NCBI GenBank assembly: GCA_020851565.1
Contig: JADZCN010000092.1
Coordinates: 1 to 39,260 of the forward strand
Source: Acidobacteriota bacterium
Lineage (GTDB): Bacteria > Acidobacteriota > Vicinamibacteria > Vicinamibacterales > UBA2999
DNA: 39,260 bases
Reading direction: 5' to 3'
Part shown: positions 25,875 through 32,859 of the stretch, piece after piece
Layout of the letters: each line of letters starts with the position of its first letter
Position numbering within the stretch: the stretch's first letter is position 1
Program-made: the position numbers and the translations under genes
Notes under the pieces: model-generated
What the model saw: only the letters and a program-made list of their open reading frames with translations
What the model was told of the DNA's origin: nothing
The model's database searches: none

Positions 25875-26570
25875 TCACTCAATGGGCGAGCGCAGCACGT
25901 CAACCATCCCGTGCCATCCCTTCCTGCCCACCAGCCACCGTGCTGCGACCAGGGCGCCGCGGGCGAAGACGGCACGGTCGCGCACGGTGTGCGTGAGCTC
26001 GATGGTCTCGGAGGGGCCGTCGAAGCCCACCGTGTGCGTGCCGGGAATGGACCCGGCCCGCGTGGACGACACGTCGATGGTCCGGTCGAAGCCCGCCTGC
26101 TCCATGGCCGCTTTCAACGTGAGCGCCGTCCCCGACGGCGCGTCCTTCTTCCTGTCGTGGTGAGCCTCATGAATCCACGCGGCGAAGTCGGCCTGCGGCG
26201 CGAAGAGGCGCGCCGCATCCGCCACGACCAGCTGGAACAGGTTCATCCCGAGGGAGAAGTTCGAGGCGGCGACGACCCCGATGCCGGCGTCCGCAACGAG
26301 CGTGCGCAGGGCCGCTTCGTCGGCCTGCCATCCCGTCGTCCCGATGACCACGTTGATGCCGCGCGCGGCCAGCGCGGGCAGCGTCTTCGGGACGGCCTCT
26401 GCCAGCGTAAAGTCGATGGCCACGTCCACGTGGCCGAAGACGCCGTCGGCGATGGCCCGGTGGCCGTTCTGCGTGGTGACGATGCCCGCCACGTCGAAGC
26501 CGTAGGCGCCGGCCAGTGAGGCGACGAGCGATCCCATGCGGCCGTGCCCGACGATGAGGAGCTGCGGCAT
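25875..26570 (-). CDS. dapB: 4-hydroxy-tetrahydrodipicolinate reductase
   Basis: A 231-residue reductase. N-terminal nucleotide motif VGHGRMG, then IGTTGW and the catalytic/substrate motif HEAHHDRKKDAPSGTA (His pair, Lys, and the PSGTA loop). It is some 30-40 residues shorter than Escherichia coli DapB, mainly in the N-terminal nucleotide-binding half, as in other compact members. It begins six bases after the lysC stop, so the two are one transcript. Confidence 0.95.
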   Translation of the reverse strand: MPQLLIVGHGRMGSLVASLAGAYGFDVAGIVTTQNGHRAIADGVFGHVDVAIDFTLAEAVPKTLPALAARGINVVIGTTGWQADEAALRTLVADAGIGVVAASNFSLGMNLFQLVVADAARLFAPQADFAAWIHEAHHDRKKDAPSGTALTLKAAMEQAGFDRTIDVSSTRAGSIPGTHTVGFDGPSETIELTHTVRDRAVFARGALVAARWLVGRKGWHGMVDVLRSPIE

Positions 26571-26576
26571 CGCGGG

Positions 26577-27995
26577 TCAGCCTCGGGTTCCGGCCACCGA
26601 GGCCGAGACCGGATACGGCGCGAAGAAGGTTTCGTGCAGGCGGCTGAGCGCCGTCGGCACGTCGCGCTCGCGGATCACGAAGGTGATGTTCCGCCGCCCG
26701 GCGGCCTGCGACACCATGCGCAGCGGTACGTCGCCGACCGCCGCCAGCACCCGCGCCGCCATGGCGGGATCCCGCTGCAGCCCGTCGCCGACGGCACAGA
26801 CAATGGCCATCTGGCCCTCGCACGACACCTCGGCAAAGCTCGACAGCTCCTCGACGACGGCGGGCAGGCGCCGCGCATCGTCCACGGTCACCGACACGCT
26901 CACCTCCGATGTCGTGACCACGTCCACCGGCGTCCTGTAGCGATCGAACACCGAGAACAGCCGGCCGAGGAACCCATGGGCCATCAGCATGCGGGTGGAC
27001 GTGATGTCCACGACCGTGACGCCCTTCTTCGCCGCCACCGCCGTCAGCGGGCGCTCGCTCACCGGCCGTTCCGCCGTGATGAGCGTGCCGCGCGCGTTGG
27101 CGCGGCGCGAGTTCAGGATGCGCACGGGGATGTTTCGCGCAACGGCCGGCTGGATCGTGGCGGGGTGCAGCACCTTCGCGCCGAAGTAGGCCAGCTCCGA
27201 CGCCTCGGCAAACGAGATGTGCGGGACCACCTGCGGCTCGTCCACGATGCGCGGGTCGGAGGTGAGCATGCCGTCCACGTCGGTCCAGATCTGGATCTCA
27301 CCGACGCCGAGGCACGAGCCCACGATGGCGGCCGAGTAGTCCGAGCCGCCGCGCCCGAGCGTCGTCGTGACGCCGTCGCGCGTGGCGCCCACGAACCCGC
27401 CCATCACCGGGATGCGGTGCGCGGCCAGCACCGGGTCCACGTGGATCATCAGCGCCGCGGTGGTCTCCGGGAACTGCGGCGCCGCGGCCTGGTGCTCGCC
27501 GTCGGTGACGACGGCCAGGCGGGAGTCCACCCAGGCGGCCGGCAGCCCCTGCGCGTTGAGCGCCGCGGCCACGATCCGGCTGCTGAGGATCTCGCCCGCG
27601 GCGGCAATCGTGTCCATCCACCGCGGCGACACCTCGCGGAGCACGCCCAGCGCTGCGACCACGCGCTCGAGCTCGGCGAACTCGGCCGCGAGATCACCGA
27701 GGAGCGCGGTCCTGATCGCCTCGTCGGTCACGACTTCCGATACCGTGACGTGCCGCTGGTGCAGGTCCCGCAGGCTGGCAATCGCGCCGTCGATGTCGCC
27801 CGCCCCGGCCTGGGCGGCCACGCCGAGCAGCCGATCGGTCACGCCCGACAGCGCCGACACCACGACGATGGGCCCGCGCGCGTCGCCGCCCTCCTGCTGC
27901 GCGTCGGCCTGCCGCTGCGCCCGCACGATGGCCATCAACCGATCGAGGGCCGCGCGATCCGCCACCGAGGTTCCGCCGAACTTCATCACCACCAT
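26577..27995 (-). CDS. lysC: Aspartokinase
   Basis: A 472-residue aspartate kinase, first step of the aspartate pathway. Motifs: KFGGTSVAD at the N terminus, ALSGVTDRLL, RGGSDYSAA and IWTDVDGMLTSDPR in the kinase domain, then two ACT-type regulatory domains (about residues 320-470) that normally sense lysine and/or threonine. No homoserine dehydrogenase domain follows, so it is monofunctional. ATG at 27995 is used; upstream codons translate the GGGGCTT repeat. Confidence 0.95.
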   Translation of the reverse strand: MVVMKFGGTSVADRAALDRLMAIVRAQRQADAQQEGGDARGPIVVVSALSGVTDRLLGVAAQAGAGDIDGAIASLRDLHQRHVTVSEVVTDEAIRTALLGDLAAEFAELERVVAALGVLREVSPRWMDTIAAAGEILSSRIVAAALNAQGLPAAWVDSRLAVVTDGEHQAAAPQFPETTAALMIHVDPVLAAHRIPVMGGFVGATRDGVTTTLGRGGSDYSAAIVGSCLGVGEIQIWTDVDGMLTSDPRIVDEPQVVPHISFAEASELAYFGAKVLHPATIQPAVARNIPVRILNSRRANARGTLITAERPVSERPLTAVAAKKGVTVVDITSTRMLMAHGFLGRLFSVFDRYRTPVDVVTTSEVSVSVTVDDARRLPAVVEELSSFAEVSCEGQMAIVCAVGDGLQRDPAMAARVLAAVGDVPLRMVSQAAGRRNITFVIRERDVPTALSRLHETFFAPYPVSASVAGTRG

Positions 27996-28007
27996 GGCTG
28001 CTCCACT

Positions 28008-28052
28008 GGGTCTTGGGGCTTGGGGCTTGGGGCTTGGGGCTTGGGGCCTGGG
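28008..28052. repeat. GGGGCTT tandem array upstream of lysC
   Basis: Five exact units of 7 bases (GGGGCTT/GGGGCCT, 28015-28049) with flanking GGG runs, 13 bases before lysC. The plus strand has five GGGG runs with 3-base loops, which fits a G-quadruplex; the lysC sense strand is C-rich. Confidence 0.93.
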
Positions 28053-28083
28053 CCGACGCCCGACGCCCGCCCCCGCCTCCCGA

Positions 28084-28149
28084 GGCCATTCACTCCCGTC
28101 GCTGTTCACTCCCGACGCGATCCACTCCCGTCTCGCTATTACTCCCGTC
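28084..28149. repeat. TCACTCCCG repeats between asd and lysC
   Basis: Five words of the type CACTCCCGTC/TTACTCCCGTC/TTCACTCCCGAC at irregular 15-17 base spacing. Related CACTCCCG and CCTCCCGAC words occur between ybaB and dnaX (20270-20330). Confidence 0.65.
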
Positions 28150-29190
28150 TCAACCCAGCAACCCTTGCGCGTGCATGAGCTCCGCGTTGAGGATGGCCGC
28201 GCCGGCGGCGCCGCGGACGGTATTGTGGCCCAGCGCCACGAAGCGCGTGTGCAGGACGGGGCACGGGCGGATGCGCCCGACGCTGACCGCCATGCCACCG
28301 CCGAGGTCGGCGTCGAGCCGCGGCTGCGGGCGGTTCGGCTCGTCCATCACGACGATGGCCGGTTGCGGCGCGCTCGGCAGGCCCAGCTCCTGCGGCCGCC
28401 CCTTGAAGGCCCGAAGCGCCGCGACGACGGTCTCGGGCGACGGCTTCTCGCCAAGGTCCACCGACACCGTCATGGTGTGCCCGTCGATGACCGGCACGCG
28501 ATTGGTATGCGCGCTCACGACCGCGGCGTGCGGCACCCGCCCGCCATCGCTGCCGAGAATCTTCAGCGTCTCGGTCTGCATCTTCTCTTCTTCGCCGCCG
28601 ATGAACGGAACGACGTTGCCGAGGATATCCAGCGAGGGCACGCCCGGGTATCCCGCCCCCGACACGGCCTGCATCGTCGAGACGATCACGCTGCGGATGT
28701 CGAAGTGGCGGAGTGGCGCCAAGGCCAGGGCCAGCACGATAGTGGAACAGTTCGGGTTGGTGACGATCGCGCCGGTCCAGCCTTTCGCGGCGCGCTGCTC
28801 GGGCAGCACCTGGAGGTGCTCGGCGTTCACCTCGGGGATGAGCAGCGGCACGAGCGGGTCCATCCGGTAGTTGCGGGCGTTGCTGACGACGATGTGGCCG
28901 GCGGCGGCAAAGGCGCCTTCGATCTCGCCGGCCACCGCGGCGTCGAGGCCGGAGAACACCACCTTCGGCCCCCGGCCCGGCGTGCAGGCTTCGACCACGC
29001 GGCCGGCCGACGCGTCGGGGATGGGCGTGGAGAGGCGCCACGGCGCCACGTCCTTGTAGGCCTTGCCCTCGGAGCGCTCGCTGGCGGCCAGCCAGGTGAG
29101 GTTGAACCACGGATGCCGCGCGAGGCGGGACACGAACTGCTGCCCCACCATGCCCGTCGCCCCGAGTACGCCGACGTCGATCCTCTCCAC
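28150..29190 (-). CDS. asd: Aspartate-semialdehyde dehydrogenase (archaeal/fungal-type)
   Basis: A 346-residue enzyme reducing aspartyl phosphate to the semialdehyde. N-terminal VGVLGATGMVGQQFV binds NADP; the catalytic Cys is in IVTNPNCSTI and the His in the VSAHTNRVPVIDGH region. The arrangement (VTNPNCSTI, VSAHTNRVPV) matches the archaeal/fungal-like class rather than E. coli Asd. GTG at 29190 is preceded by GGAGGAG at ideal distance. The open frame continues upstream through an intrinsic terminator, so longer starts are unlikely. Confidence 0.94.
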   Translation of the reverse strand: MERIDVGVLGATGMVGQQFVSRLARHPWFNLTWLAASERSEGKAYKDVAPWRLSTPIPDASAGRVVEACTPGRGPKVVFSGLDAAVAGEIEGAFAAAGHIVVSNARNYRMDPLVPLLIPEVNAEHLQVLPEQRAAKGWTGAIVTNPNCSTIVLALALAPLRHFDIRSVIVSTMQAVSGAGYPGVPSLDILGNVVPFIGGEEEKMQTETLKILGSDGGRVPHAAVVSAHTNRVPVIDGHTMTVSVDLGEKPSPETVVAALRAFKGRPQELGLPSAPQPAIVVMDEPNRPQPRLDADLGGGMAVSVGRIRPCPVLHTRFVALGHNTVRGAAGAAILNAELMHAQGLLG

Positions 29191-29202
29191 GTGCTCCTCC
29201 CG

Positions 29203-29241
29203 AAAAACAAAAAACCCGCCTGGGCATCTGCCGCGGCGGGT
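29203..29241 (-). terminator. Intrinsic terminator in the asd leader (candidate attenuator)
   Basis: On the minus strand a 7-bp stem (29235-29241 with 29214-29220, ACCCGCC/GGCGGGT) is followed by a T-run TTTTTTGTTTTT (29214-29203). The asd Shine-Dalgarno sequence comes immediately after and the start codon 12 bases later. An alternative stem can form between 29249-29254 and 29220-29225 and would exclude the terminator. Confidence 0.85.
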
Positions 29242-29378
29242 CGCTGTGGCCCAGACAAGGGGCCGAATCGATGTTCCTACTCTATGGAGTAGACCACTGA
29301 TCCACGCATCCCGACGCATGGCACGCCCGCTTTCGCGTGCTGCACTTTCGGGTGCGGATGGAGGTGGTCACGGACGGG

Positions 29379-29384
29379 AGTATA
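29379..29384 (-). promoter_or_regulatory. Candidate -10 element of asd
   Basis: TATACT on the minus strand, about 190 bases upstream of the asd start. Transcription from here gives a leader of about 130 bases ending at the terminator. The -35 position falls inside the GGGGTTCT array and has no TTGACA match. Confidence 0.5.
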
Positions 29385-29388
29385 ACAC

Positions 29389-29452
29389 GGGGTTCTGGGG
29401 TTCTGGGGTTCTGGGGTTCTGGGGTTCTGGGGTTCTGGGGTTCTGGGGTTCT
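29389..29452. repeat. Perfect (GGGGTTCT)x8 octamer array
   Basis: Eight uninterrupted copies of GGGGTTCT, followed by degenerate units to about 29490. It is the most regular array in the window. Eight GGGG runs with constant 4-base loops make a strong G-quadruplex motif on the plus strand. It lies between the divergent asd and TRIC genes. Confidence 0.98.
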
Positions 29453-29547
29453 CGGGTTCGGGGTTCTGAGGTTCTCGGGTTCGGGGACCGCGTTGCCGGC
29501 GGCGGGCGTAGGATACTTTGGTCGGTCCTCGCTGTCCGCCGGAACAC

Positions 29548-30234
29548 ATGCAGACGACACTGATCAACCCGGCGGAGCTGTTCCGCCTCGTCTACTTCTT
29601 CGACATCCTGGCGGCCGTCGTCTTCGCCGTGTCCGGAGCGCTCGTCGCGTCCCGCAAGGGGATGGACGTGATGGGCTTCATGTGGCTCGCGGTCATCACG
29701 GGCGTCGGGGGCGGTACTGTCCGCGATCTCATCCTGGATGTGCCCGTGTTCTGGGTGCAGAACCCCGCCCACGTCTCCGCCTGCCTGGTGACCGCGGTGG
29801 TGATGCACTTCGTGGCGCCGCTGGTCGAGTCCCGCTACCGAACGCTCCTCTGGTTCGACGCCTTCGGCCTCGCCCTGGTCAGCATCGCCGGGACGGTCAA
29901 GGCCCTGGATGTCGGCGCGCCGGCGCTGGTGGCCATCGCGATGGGCGCGGTCACCGGGACGGTCGGCGGCATGATCCGGGACACGCTGGGGCACGTGCCG
30001 TCGGTGCTCCTCCGGCACGAGATCTATGTGACGGCGTCGGTGCTCGGCGCCTGCACGTACGCCGGGCTCGACGCGGCCGGCGTGGAGCGCCTGCCGGCGA
30101 TGATCGGCGGGTTCCTCACGACCTTCACCGTGCGGGGCCTGGCGATCAGGTTCGGGTGGTCGCTGCCCGTGTTCCGCGCGTCGGAGAAGCAGGAGCGCTG
30201 GACGAGCGAACGCAGGGACTCGGAGCAGGGCTGA
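29548..30234 (+). CDS. TRIC/UPF0126-family membrane channel protein
   Basis: A 228-residue protein with seven hydrophobic helices and the two inverted glycine-rich repeats of the family: GALVASRKGMDVMGFMWLA..ITGVGGGTVRDLIL in the first half and GAVTGTVGGMIRDTLGHVPS in the second. Family members are trimeric cation (potassium) channels. ATG at 29548 is used; an earlier ATG at 29518 lacks family-like sequence. A TRIC gene next to a lysine cluster has no obvious shared role. Confidence 0.9.
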   Translation: MQTTLINPAELFRLVYFFDILAAVVFAVSGALVASRKGMDVMGFMWLAVITGVGGGTVRDLILDVPVFWVQNPAHVSACLVTAVVMHFVAPLVESRYRTLLWFDAFGLALVSIAGTVKALDVGAPALVAIAMGAVTGTVGGMIRDTLGHVPSVLLRHEIYVTASVLGACTYAGLDAAGVERLPAMIGGFLTTFTVRGLAIRFGWSLPVFRASEKQERWTSERRDSEQG

Positions 30235-30277
30235 CTGGCGACGGATCGCCAGCCCCTGCGGCTTCCCGCCACGTCGA

Positions 30278-30440
30278 TCAGTCGGGCGTTTGATCGACGA
30301 ACACCATCGGGATCGCGTCCGAGTCGCTCTGGCCGGCGGAGTCGGTCACCGTCAGGGTGATCACGCAGACGCCGGGTTGGGAGTTGACGACGCTGAGGCA
30401 GGTGCCCGGCGCATATGCGTGCGCGATCCCCACAGGCGGA
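30278..30440 (-). pseudogene. C-terminal remnant of a PKD/Ig-like domain protein
   Basis: Reading the minus strand from about 30440 gives STTPPVGIAHAYAPGT, then VITLTVTDSAGQSDSDAIP and a TGA stop at 30278. The ITLTVTDSAGQS stretch is the typical end of a PKD repeat. No start codon, signal peptide or upstream domain is in frame, so it looks like the tail of a lost extracellular protein. Confidence 0.45.
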
Positions 30441-30505
30441 GTCGTGCTCCAACACGACCGTGATCGCCCGGCCGTCGGTGGTGATTCTGGGCATCATTCC
30501 CTCTC

Positions 30506-31102
30506 CTACGGACGCCCGGGATCCCCTGGCGTGAAGGCGTCGCACGACACGTTCGCATGCCAGTTCGTGAATGCCCCGGCCGGGTTCTGCTTCCACGCCC
30601 ACACGTGCAGCGTGTAGAAGGCGGGCAACCCGTAGCGATTGGGGCTTTCGATGAGATGCAGCAGCTGCCCCATCAGCTCCGGTGTCGCGCCGGTGCTCTG
30701 GTGCCAATCCTCCGCGAACACGAGGAAGTCGGCGCCGATCATCCGCAACCGGCCGTTCGGCAGCGGCTCGTAGATGACGATCTCCGGCTTCGCCGCATCG
30801 AGCACGCCGTCGAGCACGAGTGGCAGGTTGACGAAGTGCAGCCCCATGGCACCTGAGTCCGGCCCGCTGACGCAGCCGAACATCAGGGCGTACCCCTCGG
30901 CCCGAGCCACGGAGACGTCGTGGAAGCGTTCGGTCGCTTCACGCACGGCGCCGATCAGGCCGGCGGCTGGTGCTTGATGTGCGCTGGCGTGCGCCTGCTC
31001 GCGAGCGCCGTGTGCGAGGGCGCGGGACGACGGAAGCTCGCTGAGGGCGAGCACGGCAGCGCAGACGAAGGTGAGCGTCGTGGCAGTTCGCGCGCAGTCC
31101 AT
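30506..31102 (-). CDS. Secreted protein of unknown function
   Basis: A 198-residue protein with an N-terminal signal peptide (hydrophobic TTLTFVCAAVLALSELPSS, probable cleavage near ALAHG). The mature part contains ERFHDVSVARAEGYALMFGC and SGPDSGAMGLHFVN, a pattern I associate with an uncharacterised soil-bacterial family, and later VYEPLPNGRLRMIGADFLVF and FYTLHVWAWKQNPAG. Two cysteines could form a disulphide. The ATG at 31102 is chosen because GGAGG lies five bases upstream. No function can be assigned. Confidence 0.75.
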   Translation of the reverse strand: MDCARTATTLTFVCAAVLALSELPSSRALAHGAREQAHASAHQAPAAGLIGAVREATERFHDVSVARAEGYALMFGCVSGPDSGAMGLHFVNLPLVLDGVLDAAKPEIVIYEPLPNGRLRMIGADFLVFAEDWHQSTGATPELMGQLLHLIESPNRYGLPAFYTLHVWAWKQNPAGAFTNWHANVSCDAFTPGDPGRP

Positions 31103-31309
31103 TGGGTCCTCCATTCATCGCGGTGTAGCTCCCCGTTGCTGCACGCGAGAATGCCCTCCCGTGTTCGGGGCCGCCATCGGCGAAATGTCCCAATGCGCGT
31201 CGAATCGCGGGGCTCCCCCGAGACAAATGTCCCACCCCCGGCGATGGCCCGGGCGCGACTCAGCCGCGTCACCGGCCGCGGAGAGTAGGCGACGTGTCCG
31301 AAGATCTGA

Positions 31310-31315
31310 GATAAT
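31310..31315 (+). promoter_or_regulatory. Candidate -10 element of the broken tRNA-Ser
   Basis: GATAAT sits 36 bases upstream of the tRNA-Ser 5' end in an otherwise GC-rich stretch. No good -35 hexamer is seen. Confidence 0.45.
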
Positions 31316-31350
31316 CGTCTACGGCTTCCCGCAAGCCGTTGATTCCAGCC

Positions 31351-31392
31351 GGAGAGATGTCCGAGTGGTTGAAGGAGCACGCTTGGAAAGCG
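31351..31392 (+). pseudogene. 5' half of tRNA-Ser (GGA), interrupted by the element
   Basis: The bases from GGAGAGATGTCCGAGTGG onward match a bacterial tRNA-Ser: 7-base acceptor strand, D arm, anticodon stem CACGC and loop TTGGAAA (anticodon GGA), then GCG. After 31392 the expected rest of the anticodon stem, variable arm, T arm and acceptor strand are absent; unrelated DNA follows. The break in the anticodon stem is a known type of tyrosine-integrase crossover site. A restored tRNA should exist at the other border. Confidence 0.85.
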
Positions 31393-31520
31393 AAGCGGGC
31401 CGGTCACACGAAGCGGCACGTACGCATCTCAAAGTGCTTCCCTTCAAGGCTTTAGCAGCCTGCCAATATCTCTCGATGCGCCTCGAAATGCCACCGTGTT
31501 CGTTGGGGTTTCGAGGGTGA

Positions 31521-31540
31521 CGTATCACAGCCGTATCACA
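31521..31540 (+). repeat. Tandem CGTATCACA motif
   Basis: Two direct copies of CGTATCACA 11 bases apart, about 130 bases inside the element border. One helical turn spacing next to an att junction suggests integrase arm-type sites, but this is only a positional argument. Confidence 0.5.
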
Positions 31541-31574
31541 ATCCCGTTCACCACTTGCGCGCGCGTCATCTCAG

Positions 31575-32777
31575 TTAGAGCTGCGCCCAACGGCGCCGCA
31601 GCATGGGGCCTCTGGTGGCCCCCAAAATCCCAAGTGCAGCGCGGTTGACATCGACCAGCTCCGCGAAGTCGCGCAGTTGTCCACGCACGTTTCCGGCGGC
31701 GAGCGCCCTGAGGACATCCTCCGCCTCGTTGAGCGTGCGCTCGTGCTCCGCGACCGTGTCATCGAACGTAGGCTGAGCAGCGGCAGCGGCCTGAGAGTGA
31801 AGGCATTGCAGAAAATGGCGGAACGCGTTCTGTTCAGTGAAGCCTACCGTGGACGGCTTAGCCCCCGTGAATAGGCCATCCGCATAGCTGCTACCCAAGA
31901 TGGGCGGCGGTCCCATACGGTTCAACATCTTTAGTCGGTGCGCGATGTCTAGGAAGGGAATCTTGTACTCGGAGAGCGCCTGAGGGCAGTAGTACCACGT
32001 CGCGCGCTGTCGAACCTCGTCGTCGTACTGAGTGCGAAACTTGTCGGGAGGGAATGACCGGACATTCATCCACGTACCCGAGCAGATGGCGTCGGCCTTC
32101 GCTGATGCAGCGATCAGCATCTGCTGATTGCAGTAGCCCAACATCACATACCGATTCAGCAGCTTCAACCCCGCTACCAGATCGAGCACATTCGCTAGCC
32201 AGTCTGGATCGTCAACGAGATACTTGCCGCCGGGATGCTCGCAAACTAGGTAGTACCCATCAGGCTTCCAGTCGGCGGCTGCGTCCAACAGCTGTGTAAT
32301 CTGGTCCTGATCTTTGACAGCGTCCGCTCCGAGAGCCAGTGTCATGAAGATCGGACGCTGCGCCTTGCTACTCGCCTCTTCGAGGACCAGCCTCTGAGTT
32401 GCAAGCCAGTCGTCATCGATGCGCTGGGCCAAGAGCCCAGGGACGATGAACGCTGACGAGCCCAACTCGTCGTTTAGTGCGCAGAGTCGGTCCACCAGGT
32501 GGGACAGGCCCGTGCCGACCCAGAAGGCTCCTGTCTGATAGTCGCGGGGCCAGTAGTCGTGGGAGCACAGCCTCTCGTGATCAGAATGCGGCAAGTACAC
32601 CTGGGGGTCGACAAGGACCCGAGCGTTTGGCAGCGCTTTCAGCGAGACTGCCAAACGTTTCAGTTGATCTCCGTTGAGATCACGTGGGCTTAGCACTGCC
32701 GTTCCGCCACCCCAAGCTGCAATGAGGCTGCGGCAGTGGTCCATCATGCCGTATCCGAACTGAAGGCCGAGTTCCAT
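31575..32777 (-). CDS. TIM-barrel-like cargo protein (possible TGT/DpdA relative)
   Basis: A 400-residue soluble protein I cannot assign firmly. Regularly spaced hydrophobic strands followed by helices (ARVLVDPQV at 52, AFIVPG at 109, PIFMTLAL at 142, GYYLVCE at 174, RYVMLGY at 209, ADAICSG at 228) suggest a beta/alpha barrel. RYVMLGY...KADAICSGTWMNVR (209-240) is similar in spacing to the tRNA-guanine transglycosylase stretch RYLMGVG...DMFDCVLPTRNAR, but the usual CxCxxC zinc site is not seen. ATG at 32777 has GGGAG seven bases upstream; an earlier ATG at 32855 lies four bases after the kinase stop. Third gene of the cargo operon. Confidence 0.7.
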   Translation of the reverse strand: MELGLQFGYGMMDHCRSLIAAWGGGTAVLSPRDLNGDQLKRLAVSLKALPNARVLVDPQVYLPHSDHERLCSHDYWPRDYQTGAFWVGTGLSHLVDRLCALNDELGSSAFIVPGLLAQRIDDDWLATQRLVLEEASSKAQRPIFMTLALGADAVKDQDQITQLLDAAADWKPDGYYLVCEHPGGKYLVDDPDWLANVLDLVAGLKLLNRYVMLGYCNQQMLIAASAKADAICSGTWMNVRSFPPDKFRTQYDDEVRQRATWYYCPQALSEYKIPFLDIAHRLKMLNRMGPPPILGSSYADGLFTGAKPSTVGFTEQNAFRHFLQCLHSQAAAAAQPTFDDTVAEHERTLNEAEDVLRALAAGNVRGQLRDFAELVDVNRAALGILGATRGPMLRRRWAQL

Positions 32778-32859
32778 CACCGCACTCCCAATTGCGAGGC
32801 GCCGAAGTGGTCGCCACCTCCGCAATCCCATGCCGATGTGAAGACAGATCTCCATCTCG

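Noticed and set aside
29191..29384. Lysine riboswitch upstream of asd
   Set aside because: The conserved L-box core words are not found; only the terminator and unrelated hairpins are seen.
29282..29560. 92- and 96-codon minus-strand frames rich in NPRTPEPQ
   Set aside because: They are translations of the GGGGTTCT array in different frames.
31393..31574. Intron inside tRNA-Ser
   Set aside because: No T-arm (GGTTCGAATCC-like) or 3' acceptor strand appears downstream, so the gene is broken, not spliced.
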